From Brevundimonas sp. UBA7664 (GTDB lineage Bacteria > Pseudomonadota > Alphaproteobacteria > Caulobacterales > Caulobacteraceae): DNA of 64,000 nucleotides. The first letter of the stretch is position 1. Each line of letters begins with the position of its first letter. Position numbers and translations under genes: made by a program. A model generated the notes under the pieces. The model was not told the origin of the DNA. It did no database searches and saw nothing but the letters and a program-made list of their open reading frames with translations. The stretch is taken from positions 65,376-129,375 of the forward strand of contig NZ_DLHQ01000056.1 of the NCBI RefSeq assembly GCF_002483305.1. The letters run 5' to 3'. This document shows, piece by piece, positions 18,193 through 25,338 of the stretch.

Positions 18193-18217
18193 GGAACCGG
18201 CCCGGGGGGCAGTGGTT
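18193..18217 (+). promoter_or_regulatory. Candidate EcfG-type promoter of the 96-aa gene
   Basis: GGAAC (18193-18197), a 16-nt spacer, then GGTT (18214-18217), with the gene start 37 bp further on. It is the same element as at 17872-17896 on the opposite strand. Confidence 0.5.
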
Positions 18218-18254
18218 TCAGGGACCTGATTCACCGCTGCCCGGAGCCTTCCCG

Positions 18255-18545
18255 ATGACCGAGACCCATGCCGGTCCGACCCTCGCCGACGATATCGAAG
18301 ACGACGCCGACACCGCATCGGCGCGGCTGGACCGACAGGCTGACGCCATTCTGGCGCAGGCCGAGGCCCGAGCCTTCGCGCCCCGTCCGCTGCGGCAGGC
18401 GGTGCGGGAGGATGCGCTCTCGGCCCGCGACTGGGGCCGCGAGCGGGCCTCGCGGCTGCGCGGCGCGGTGACGACCGAGCCGGTCAAGGCGACGCTCTAC
18501 GCCCTCGGCCTGGGCGTTGTCATCGGCCTGCTGATCTCACGCTAG
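18255..18545 (+). CDS. Small membrane-anchored protein of ElaB/DUF883-like layout
   Basis: A 96-aa protein: an acidic N-terminal helix region (ADDIEDDADTASARLDRQAD), a basic middle (residues 42-70), and a C-terminal membrane helix (about 76-95, ATLYALGLGVVIGLLISR). This layout is that of the ElaB/YqjD/DUF883 stress-induced inner-membrane proteins, although the sequence match is not strong enough to assign the family. GGAG at 18241 supports the ATG at 18255. The EcfG-type promoter just upstream and the neighbouring KGG gene support a general-stress role. The final codons overlap nothing; the metallo-hydrolase ends 4 bp later on the other strand. Confidence 0.68.
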   Translation: MTETHAGPTLADDIEDDADTASARLDRQADAILAQAEARAFAPRPLRQAVREDALSARDWGRERASRLRGAVTTEPVKATLYALGLGVVIGLLISR

Positions 18546-18549
18546 GCGT

Positions 18550-19251
18550 TCAGGACGGGCCGCTCGCCGGCCGCGCGATCGGCGCGCGGCGCAGGGCCTC
18601 GTCCGATACGAACGGATTGCCGCGCCGCTCGGCCCCGAAGGTCGAGGTCGGACCATGCCCGGGCACGAAGGCGACGTCGTCGCCCAGCGGCCAGAGTTTG
18701 GTGACAATGGCGTTCAGCAGGCTGGCGTGGTCGCTGCGCGGAAAGTCGGTGCGGCCGATGGAGCCCTGGAACAGGACATCCCCGACCTGGGCGAAGCGGG
18801 CCTCCCGGTTGAAGAAGATCACATGGCCGGGGGTGTGGCCGGGGCAGTGGTAGACCTCCCAGGTCGTTTCGCCGAGCGTCAGCGTATCGCCGTCGGCCAG
18901 CCAGCGGGTCGGGGTGAAGCTGCGGGCCTCGGGCAGGCCGTACATCTGGCCCTGGGCGGGAATGCCGTCGATCCAGAACTGGTCGTCCGGGTGCGGGCCG
19001 ATGATGTCGAGCCCGGTCTTCTCCTGCATCTCGGCAGCCCCGCCGGCGTGGTCGAGGTGGCCGTGGGTGATCCAGATGGCGTCCAGGGTCAGGCCCTGCT
19101 TCGCCACCGCGCCCAGCAGGGCGTCGACCGACGCGCCCGGATCGATGATCGCGGCCTTCATCGTCTTGCGGCACCAGACCAGGGTGCAGTTCTGCTGCAG
19201 GGGCGTGACCGGAAAGACGGCGACGCCGATGGGGGGCGGGGACGAGGACAT
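18550..19251 (-). CDS. MBL-fold metallo-hydrolase (YcbL/glyoxalase II-like)
   Basis: A 233-aa soluble hydrolase. The zinc motif THGHLDHAGG is near residue 62, with further ligands in CPGHTPGHV (about 134), GDVLFQGSIGRTDFP (Asp near 157) and PGHGP (about 198). This pattern matches the YcbL-type single-domain glyoxalase II-like enzymes that hydrolyse thioesters such as S-lactoylglutathione. The C-terminal lid domain of classical GloB is absent. ATG at 19251; an alternative frame extending to 19351 is a shadow. Divergent from tig with 193 bp between starts. Confidence 0.85.
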   Translation of the reverse strand: MSSSPPPIGVAVFPVTPLQQNCTLVWCRKTMKAAIIDPGASVDALLGAVAKQGLTLDAIWITHGHLDHAGGAAEMQEKTGLDIIGPHPDDQFWIDGIPAQGQMYGLPEARSFTPTRWLADGDTLTLGETTWEVYHCPGHTPGHVIFFNREARFAQVGDVLFQGSIGRTDFPRSDHASLLNAIVTKLWPLGDDVAFVPGHGPTSTFGAERRGNPFVSDEALRRAPIARPASGPS

Positions 19252-19310
19252 GGTGTGTGGATAGCGCGCCCGGGGGCTGGCCGAAACCGTGGTCGTGTCC
19301 GTGTCTCACG

Positions 19311-19339
19311 TTGACCTTTCGGGCGGTCCTCGACATAAG
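19311..19339 (+). promoter_or_regulatory. Candidate housekeeping promoter of tig
   Basis: TTGACC (19311-19316), a 17-nt spacer and CATAAG (19334-19339), about 105 bp before the tig start codon. The remaining leader 19345-19444 is GC-rich and contains several GGGCGCCGCC-like segments that could fold, but no known RNA family was recognised. Confidence 0.45.
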
Positions 19340-19444
19340 GGCGGGCTTCAAAGGCGCCGCCTCGCAAGGGCGGCCCTTGTTGCTTTACCCACAAGTGCAG
19401 CGCCCGCTCCAAGGGCGCCGCCCCAGAGCGTCAGAATCCCGACC

Positions 19445-20788
19445 ATGCAAGTCGTCGAAAAGTCCTCCGAAGGCCTCAGCCGCGTCATCGCGGTGACCAT
19501 TCCCGTCGCCGAGCTGAACCAGAAGCTGGACGCCAAGCTGAAGGAAGTCGCGCCGCAGATGAAGCTGAAGGGCTTCCGTCCCGGCAAGGTGCCGATGTCG
19601 CACGTCAAGAAGACCTTCGGCCGCGACCTGATGGGCGAGATCGTCAATGACGCGCTGAACAGCTCGAGCCAGAAGGCCTTGGACGACGCCAAGGTGCGTC
19701 CGGCCGCGCCCGCCGAGATGAAGCTGACCTCGGACATGGACAAGGTCATCCTCGGCCAGGAAGACCTGGCCTATGAAATGGCGCTGGAAGTCATGCCCGA
19801 CTTCAGCCCGACCGATATCAAGAAGCTGAAACTTGCCCGCCCGACCTATGAGGCGTCGGATGCCGATCTGGACGAGGCGTTGACCGAACTGGCCGGCCAG
19901 GCCAAGTCGTATGAAGACAAGAAGGGCAAGGCCGTGAAGGCCGCCGAGGGCGACGAGGTCACCATCGACTTCCTCGGCAAGCTGGACGGCGAACCCTTCG
20001 AGGGCGGCGCCGCCGAGGATGCGCAGCTGGTGATCGGCTCCAACCGCTTCATCCCCGGCTTCGAAGAGCAGCTGAAGGGCGCCAAGGTCGGCGACGAGAC
20101 CGTCCTGAACGTGACCTTCCCCGAGAATTACCAGGCCGCTCATCTGGCCGGCAAGGCCGTGACGTTCGACGTCAAGGTCAAGGCCATCAAGGCCGAAGCT
20201 CCCGCGAAGATCGACGAGGACTTCGCCAAGCGCATCGGCATCGAGTCGCTGGACAAGCTCAAGGAGCTGCTGCGCGCCAATCTGAACCAGCAGTACACGG
20301 GGGCCGCCCGCTTCAAGCTGAAGCGCGCCCTGCTGGACGAACTGGACAAGGCCCACGACTTCCCCCTGCCGCCCAAGATGGTCGAGGCCGAGTTCGAGGG
20401 CATCTGGAAACAGGTCCAGGCGGACAAGGAAGCCGGCCGCCTGCCGGAAGAGGACGCCAAGAAGTCCGAGAAGAAGCTCAAGGACGAGTATCGCAAGATC
20501 GCCGAGCGCCGCGTGCGTCTGGGTCTGGTGCTGGCCGAGATCGGCCGCGCCAACAACGTCCAGATCACCGATCAGGAGCTCAACAACGCCATCATGGCTG
20601 AGGCCCGCAACTATCCGGGCCAGGAGCGGGAAGTGCTGGAATTCTATCGCCAGAACCCCAACGCCGCCGCCCAGATGCGCGCTCCGATCTATGAGGAGAA
20701 GGTCTGCGACCTGATCTTCGACTCCGCCAAGGTCACCGACACCCCGATCAGCAAGGAAGAGCTGCTCAAGGAAGACGACGACCTCTGA
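19445..20788 (+). CDS. tig: Trigger factor
   Basis: Ribosome-bound chaperone and peptidyl-prolyl isomerase that meets nascent chains at the exit tunnel. At 447 aa it has the normal length. The N-terminal ribosome-binding domain contains the signature GFRPGKVPMSHVKKTFG (residues about 45-61); the FKBP-type PPIase domain (about 165-245) includes EGDEVTIDFLGKLDGEPFEGG and FIPGFEEQLKG; the C-terminal helical chaperone arms follow. ATG at 19445 begins the conserved MQVVEKSSEGL; the frame upstream to 19289 is leader. It heads the tig-clpP-clpX-lon protein quality-control block. Confidence 0.96.
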   Translation: MQVVEKSSEGLSRVIAVTIPVAELNQKLDAKLKEVAPQMKLKGFRPGKVPMSHVKKTFGRDLMGEIVNDALNSSSQKALDDAKVRPAAPAEMKLTSDMDKVILGQEDLAYEMALEVMPDFSPTDIKKLKLARPTYEASDADLDEALTELAGQAKSYEDKKGKAVKAAEGDEVTIDFLGKLDGEPFEGGAAEDAQLVIGSNRFIPGFEEQLKGAKVGDETVLNVTFPENYQAAHLAGKAVTFDVKVKAIKAEAPAKIDEDFAKRIGIESLDKLKELLRANLNQQYTGAARFKLKRALLDELDKAHDFPLPPKMVEAEFEGIWKQVQADKEAGRLPEEDAKKSEKKLKDEYRKIAERRVRLGLVLAEIGRANNVQITDQELNNAIMAEARNYPGQEREVLEFYRQNPNAAAQMRAPIYEEKVCDLIFDSAKVTDTPISKEELLKEDDDL

Positions 20789-20827
20789 TCATGCGATGGT
20801 TGTGCTTTCCAGCCGGGGGCACACGCC

Positions 20828-21733
20828 ATGAGCTTCGCATCTTTCGCCACGGCCGTCCTGTTGGCCGTGACCGCACCTCAGGCCGTCCAGGATCCGACTT
20901 CGCCCCTTCCTGACGTGACGGTCTCCGGCGTTCGGGGCACGGAGACTGAGGCTCGCCTGTTCCTTGAGGAGATCTCGACCGAGCCGACGCACTCGCTGTC
21001 GTTGGCGAGGTGGACGACGCCGATCTGCCTGGCGACGGAGAATCTGCGCGAGGAGGCGGCTGCCGCCCTGACGGCCCGTATCGAGGCGCGCGCGCGCGCC
21101 GTTGGTGTCGTTGTCCGGCCACCGGGCTGTTCCCCGAACGTGACCATTCTGGCTACATCGGACGGGCGCGCCACGGCCACGGATCTGGTGGAGGCCTACC
21201 ATGACCGTTTCATCGCCTCCCCCGGGCTGGCGCAGGGCGACGAGGGCGATCTGCGCCGGTTCGCGGAAGCCCAGGCTGCGGTTCGGTGGTGGACCATCTC
21301 CGCCCTGATGGATGATTTCAGCGGCAAGATCCTGATCCCCATGTGGGGCAGTCCCGCAACGGCTGTCTCTTCGCGCGGCGGCGGCTTTTTCGGCCAGGAC
21401 CGGCGCGAGGGGATGGTGACGTCCCTGGTCATCCTCGACCTGTCCAGGATGAACGGCGTCACCGACGAGGCGCTCGGCGACTATCTGTCGATGGTGATCC
21501 TCGCGAATATCGAGCCGGAAACCCGGGCGGGCGGCTACCCGACGATCCTGAACCTGTGGGACAGCGGCGCGGTTTCCACGGGGCTGACCGAATGGGACAT
21601 GGCCTATCTGACGGCCCTCTATGAGGCGGATGTGCGGATGGTGGGCGCGCCGCCGATCCGGTCGCTCTATCAGAGAACGGAGATGGCCCGGATCATGGCG
21701 CGGGAGCTGGCCGGAGACGATCCTGCGCCCTGA
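20828..21733 (+). CDS. Hypothetical exported protein
   Basis: A 301-aa protein with a short signal peptide (residues 1-20, MSFASFATAVLLAVTAPQAV). I do not recognise a family with certainty. Features: CLATENLREEAAAALTARIEARA with Cys near 57, VVVRPPGCSPNVTILA with a second Cys near 103 that could form a disulfide, and a central WGSPATAVSSRGGGFFGQ segment. The general pattern resembles DUF2927-like secreted proteins of Caulobacterales, but this is weak. It lies between tig and clpP in the same direction, 39 bp after the tig stop; it may be co-transcribed. Confidence 0.75.
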   Translation: MSFASFATAVLLAVTAPQAVQDPTSPLPDVTVSGVRGTETEARLFLEEISTEPTHSLSLARWTTPICLATENLREEAAAALTARIEARARAVGVVVRPPGCSPNVTILATSDGRATATDLVEAYHDRFIASPGLAQGDEGDLRRFAEAQAAVRWWTISALMDDFSGKILIPMWGSPATAVSSRGGGFFGQDRREGMVTSLVILDLSRMNGVTDEALGDYLSMVILANIEPETRAGGYPTILNLWDSGAVSTGLTEWDMAYLTALYEADVRMVGAPPIRSLYQRTEMARIMARELAGDDPAP

Positions 21734-21821
21734 CCTTGCGTCCCGCGGCTCGCGACGCGATATCAGCATGGAACGGATGCGACCGATCTGAGTCGCGCCG
21801 CCCCTGCTTCAGCGAGACCTC

Positions 21822-22463
21822 ATGCGCGATCCCATCGACTACATCTCCAGCAACCTCGTCCCCATGGTGGTGGAGCAGTCCAGCCGGGGCGAGCGGGCCT
21901 TCGACATCTTCTCGCGGCTGCTGCGCGAGCGGATCATCTTCCTGACCGGGCCCTTCGAGGACGGCATGGCGTCGCTGATCTGCGCCCAGCTGCTGTTCCT
22001 CGAATCGGAGAACCCGAAGAAGGAAATCAGCATGTACATCAACAGCCCCGGCGGTCAGGTGACCTCGGCGCTCGCGATCTACGACACCATGCAATACATC
22101 CGCTCGCCGGTGTCGACGGTGTGCATGGGCATGGCCGCCTCGGCCGGCTCGCTGATCCTCGCCGCCGGCGCCGCCGGCCAGCGCGTGGCCCTGCCGAACG
22201 CGCGCATCATGGTGCATCAGCCCTCGGGCGGCTTCCGCGGCCAGGCCTCGGACGTGGAGCGCCACGCCGAGGACATCCGCTACACCAAGCGCCGCCTCAA
22301 CGAGATCTACGTCCACCACACCGGCCGGACCTATGAGGAAGTCGAGAAGACCCTCGACCGCGACCACTTCATGAGCGCCGAGGAAGCCAAGGCCTGGGGT
22401 ATCGTCGACCACGTCTACGACCGCCGCGAACAGGCCGAGGGCGACGGCGTCAAGACGGTCTGA
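21822..22463 (+). CDS. clpP: ATP-dependent Clp protease proteolytic subunit
   Basis: The tetradecameric serine peptidase that works with ClpX and ClpA; in Caulobacter it is essential for cell-cycle proteolysis, including CtrA degradation. The 213-aa sequence has the catalytic triad Ser107 (MGMAASAGS), His132 (IMVHQPSGG) and Asp181 (DRDHFMSAEEA), and the oligomerisation segment YINSPGGQVTSALAIYDTMQ. There is a short N-terminal extension of about a dozen residues that is probably processed. A strong terminator follows at 22490. It is separated from clpX by a small hypothetical gene and the opposite-strand cicA homologue. Confidence 0.97.
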   Translation: MRDPIDYISSNLVPMVVEQSSRGERAFDIFSRLLRERIIFLTGPFEDGMASLICAQLLFLESENPKKEISMYINSPGGQVTSALAIYDTMQYIRSPVSTVCMGMAASAGSLILAAGAAGQRVALPNARIMVHQPSGGFRGQASDVERHAEDIRYTKRRLNEIYVHHTGRTYEEVEKTLDRDHFMSAEEAKAWGIVDHVYDRREQAEGDGVKTV

Positions 22464-22489
22464 CGCGAGTCCTCCCCGCAATGACGATG

Positions 22490-22520
22490 AAAGGCGCGCC
22501 GGAGACGGCGCGCCTTTTTC
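22490..22520 (+). terminator. Rho-independent terminator after clpP
   Basis: An 11-bp perfect stem (AAAGGCGCGCC at 22490-22500, GGCGCGCCTTT at 22507-22517) encloses a 6-nt loop and is followed by further T residues. Confidence 0.9.
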
Positions 22521-22539
22521 TTTGTGCTATCAGGACGCC

Positions 22540-22857
22540 ATGCAGACGCGAGACAACACCGGGACCGTCGAGATCGACGGCGACATCTATCACTGGGAGC
22601 TGCGCCGCCAGCCCCGTCCGCTGAGCGGCGGCAAATGGGAAGGCATCGCCGTGACCCTGCGGCTGGCAGACTTCAAGCGCGAGGCCATCGTGCAGTTCCC
22701 GCCGCCCCTGCGTCCCAACGGACGACCGGACACCGAAAAGCAGTTCGTCGACCCCGAGCACATCCGCAACGCGGTGACAGCGGTGATCGAGGCCGGCTGG
22801 AACCCCACCTCGCGTGGCAAGCCCATGGTCTTCGACGTGGACGGCGAAGGCCGCTGA
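22540..22857 (+). CDS. Hypothetical small protein (105 aa)
   Basis: A 105-aa cytoplasmic protein without a family I can name. It begins MQTRDNTGTVEIDGDIYHWEL and has a compact alpha/beta pattern with conserved-looking HWEL, WEGIAVTL and a C-terminal WNPTSRGKPMVFDVDG. ATG at 22540 is preferred; an upstream TTG at 22522 lies inside the clpP terminator region. Its stop at 22857 abuts the end of the opposite-strand phosphatase gene. Confidence 0.7.
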   Translation: MQTRDNTGTVEIDGDIYHWELRRQPRPLSGGKWEGIAVTLRLADFKREAIVQFPPPLRPNGRPDTEKQFVDPEHIRNAVTAVIEAGWNPTSRGKPMVFDVDGEGR

Positions 22858-23499
22858 TCAGCCCTTGAACCGCCGGAACCCGGCCTCGTCGGCGATGGCC
22901 AGCATTTCCGTGTCGCCGGTGGTGTCGCCATAGGCGGCGGCGAGCGCCATCTCCTCGCCGAACGCCGCCCGCAGACGGCGCACCTTTTCCTCGCCGCGGC
23001 AGTTGGGACCGGCGAAGGCGCCCGTCACCCGGTCATCGCCGTCGAACACCAGCGGCGTGCCCAGCAGGGCCTCCGCGCCGAGCCGGCGCGCGAACGGCGC
23101 CACCGTCGTCTCGGGGCTGGCGGTGACGATCACCCGGTACGCGCCCCTCTGACCCCAGTCCTTCCAGCAGGCGAGGGCGTCGTAACGGATGAAGCCGGGC
23201 CAGACCTGACCGGCGAAGGCCTCGGCGTCGGCCTCCAGCTGCGCCCGCGGCGCGCCCTTCAGAAACTCCCGCACCGAAGCGGCCTTGAGCCGGCCGCGAT
23301 CGCGATCGCCCACATAGGTGGCCAGGTCCGGCGCCATCCGCGCCAGCCCCCCGAACCAGCCGCCGGCCCCGGCCCGCCAGCGCAGGAAGGCGGTGAAACT
23401 GTCGCGAACCGTCAGTGTGCCGTCAAAATCGAAGGCGACGATGGCCTGATCCCTGCGGGGCGGCTGGTGAAACAGGGTCGGACTTCCCATGTCAGACAT
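22858..23499 (-). CDS. cicA: HAD-family phosphatase, CicA homologue
   Basis: A 213-aa HAD-IB hydrolase. Motif I is AFDFDGTLT (residues about 22-30, nucleophile Asp and acid Asp), motif II VIVTASPE (about 122), and motif III YGDTTGDTEML (about 191). HAD-IB proteins include phosphoserine phosphatase-like enzymes and lysophospholipid phosphatases; the substrate here is unknown. The symbol follows the position between clpP and clpX, where Caulobacter crescentus carries cicA, a growth-affecting gene; this is inference from synteny. It is transcribed against the clp genes. The 189 bp between its start and clpX (23500-23688) must hold the promoters of both. Confidence 0.75.
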   Translation of the reverse strand: MSDMGSPTLFHQPPRRDQAIVAFDFDGTLTVRDSFTAFLRWRAGAGGWFGGLARMAPDLATYVGDRDRGRLKAASVREFLKGAPRAQLEADAEAFAGQVWPGFIRYDALACWKDWGQRGAYRVIVTASPETTVAPFARRLGAEALLGTPLVFDGDDRVTGAFAGPNCRGEEKVRRLRAAFGEEMALAAAYGDTTGDTEMLAIADEAGFRRFKG

Positions 23500-23688
23500 T
23501 CGCCGCGATCTCCTTCAACAGTGTAGCGTCCGCTTCGCGCTCCGGCCACGCTTGGTCGGGGTTGTGGCGGGCCCCGGTATGGGTGATTGTCAATTTTTGA
23601 AGACCTTTGCGCCCATTGTCAGGGAATCAACGCGAAGGGTGCGCGTTTCGTCTCATATCGGGGCGCACCGCGGGAGTGAGAAGGCTCG

Positions 23689-24963
23689 ATGACCAAAGCT
23701 GCCGGCACAGACGCCAAAAGCACGCTCTACTGCTCGTTCTGCGGCAAGAGCCAGCATGAGGTGCGCAAGCTCATCGCCGGGCCGACCGTGTTCATCTGCG
23801 ACGAGTGCGTCGAGCTGTGCATGGACATCATCCGCGAAGAGCACAAAATCTCGTTCTCCAAGGCCAAGGACGGCGTACCGTCGCCCAAGGAGATCCGTGA
23901 GGTCCTGGACGATTACGTCATCGGTCAGAGCCACGCCAAGAAGGTGCTCTCGGTCGCGGTGCACAACCACTACAAGCGGCTGAACCACGCGACGAAGAAC
24001 AACGACGTCGAGCTGGCCAAGTCCAACATCATGCTGATCGGGCCGACCGGCTCGGGCAAGACGCTGCTGGCCCAGACGCTGGCGCGCATCATCGATGTGC
24101 CCTTCACCATGGCCGACGCCACGACCCTGACCGAAGCCGGTTATGTGGGCGAGGACGTCGAGAACATCATTCTGAAGCTGCTGCAGTCGTCCGACTACAA
24201 CGTCGAGCGGGCCCAGCGCGGCATCGTCTACATCGACGAGATCGACAAGATTTCGCGCAAGTCGGACAACCCCTCGATCACCCGCGACGTCTCGGGCGAG
24301 GGCGTGCAGCAGGCCCTGCTGAAGATCATGGAAGGCACCGTCGCCTCCGTGCCCCCGCAGGGCGGCCGCAAGCATCCGCAGCAGGAGTTCCTGCAGGTCG
24401 ACACCGCCAATATCCTGTTCATCGTCGGCGGCGCTTTCGCCGGCCTGGAAAAGGTCATCGCGGCGCGCGGCGACGGGGCCTCGATCGGCTTCGGCGCCAA
24501 GGTCAAGGAAATCGACGAACGCCGCACGGGCGACATCCTCAAGGGCGTCGAGCCGGACGATCTGATGCGTTTCGGCCTGATTCCCGAATTCATCGGCCGT
24601 CTGCCCGTTCTGGCGACGCTGGAGGATCTGGACGAACCGGCCCTGGTCACCATCCTGACCGAGCCCAAGAACGCCCTGGTCAAACAGTACAAGCGCCTGT
24701 TCGAGATGGAGAATGTCGACCTGACGTTCACCGACGACGCCCTGATCGCGGTGGCCAAGAAGGCTATCACCCGCAAGACCGGGGCTCGCGGCCTGCGCTC
24801 CATCCTGGAAGGCATCCTGCTGGAGACGATGTTCGAACTGCCCACCTTCGAGGGCGTCGAGGAAGTCGTCGTCAACGCCGAGGTCATCGAGGGCAAGGCC
24901 CAGCCTCTGCTGATCTACTCCGAGACCAAGTCCAAGAAGGCTGCGCCCGACAGCGCGGCCTGA
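23689..24963 (+). CDS. clpX: ATP-dependent Clp protease ATP-binding subunit ClpX
   Basis: Single-AAA+ unfoldase partner of ClpP; essential in Caulobacter. The 424-aa sequence has the N-terminal C4 zinc finger (CSFCGKSQHEV at 15-25 and CDECVELC at about 37-44), Walker A GPTGSGKTLLAQTLA near 120, Walker B YIDEIDKI near 180, the IGF loop for ClpP docking (GASIGFGAKV near 267), and sensor-2 GARGLRSILE. ATG at 23689 follows GAAGGCTCG. A terminator follows at 24985. lon lies 375 bp further on. Confidence 0.97.
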   Translation: MTKAAGTDAKSTLYCSFCGKSQHEVRKLIAGPTVFICDECVELCMDIIREEHKISFSKAKDGVPSPKEIREVLDDYVIGQSHAKKVLSVAVHNHYKRLNHATKNNDVELAKSNIMLIGPTGSGKTLLAQTLARIIDVPFTMADATTLTEAGYVGEDVENIILKLLQSSDYNVERAQRGIVYIDEIDKISRKSDNPSITRDVSGEGVQQALLKIMEGTVASVPPQGGRKHPQQEFLQVDTANILFIVGGAFAGLEKVIAARGDGASIGFGAKVKEIDERRTGDILKGVEPDDLMRFGLIPEFIGRLPVLATLEDLDEPALVTILTEPKNALVKQYKRLFEMENVDLTFTDDALIAVAKKAITRKTGARGLRSILEGILLETMFELPTFEGVEEVVVNAEVIEGKAQPLLIYSETKSKKAAPDSAA

Positions 24964-24984
24964 TCCCACGGATCATGAGACGGG

Positions 24985-25018
24985 AAGGGCGGGTCCGGCG
25001 ACGGGCCCGCCCTTTTCC
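24985..25018 (+). terminator. Rho-independent terminator after clpX
   Basis: AAGGGCGGG (24985-24993) pairs with CCCGCCCTT (25006-25014) across a 12-nt loop that can partly pair internally; the right arm runs into TTTT. Confidence 0.85.
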
Positions 25019-25338
25019 TTGGGCTCCGGACGCCGTCAGGCACACAGATGATGCGCGACGGCAACAGGCCGCCGGAGCGACAGGACGGCCGCTTCGGCGG
25101 GATTCCCGCAACATCCATGCGCCTTAGCCGGCTGGCGGCCGCTGATCATGCAGCCTTGCCGCCTGTGGACGGAAGGAGTCGTTCGGCGCCCGTTACGCTT
25201 GAACCGCGACGTTCGTAAACCACATACTCATCCGAAGGCCGCCGAATGGCGGGCCGAGTCGAAACGGCGGGGCACAGGCGCTCCGCACGCCGCCGCGGCG
25301 GGTCCGAGATCAACGAGGACCCTGTGAGAGTAGGCATC
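25019..25338. other. clpX-lon intergenic region
   Basis: About 320 bases without a convincing gene. Apart from the heat-shock-like promoter at 25198-25227 I see only a small inverse-frame shadow and a GC-rich leader before lon (25246-25338), which is open in the lon frame but lacks a family-like N-terminus. Confidence 0.6.
25198..25227 (+). promoter_or_regulatory. Candidate sigma-32 (RpoH) promoter of lon
   Basis: CTTGAA at 25198-25203 matches the heat-shock -35 exactly. CCACATAC at 25220-25227, 16 nt later, matches most of the CCCCATNT -10 element. It lies about 110 bp before the lon start. lon is RpoH-controlled in many proteobacteria. Confidence 0.5.

Noticed and set aside
23596..23618. 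Possible sigma-32 promoter before clpX (TTTGAA and GCCCATTG)
   Set aside because: The spacer is only 9 nt, too short for RpoH promoters.
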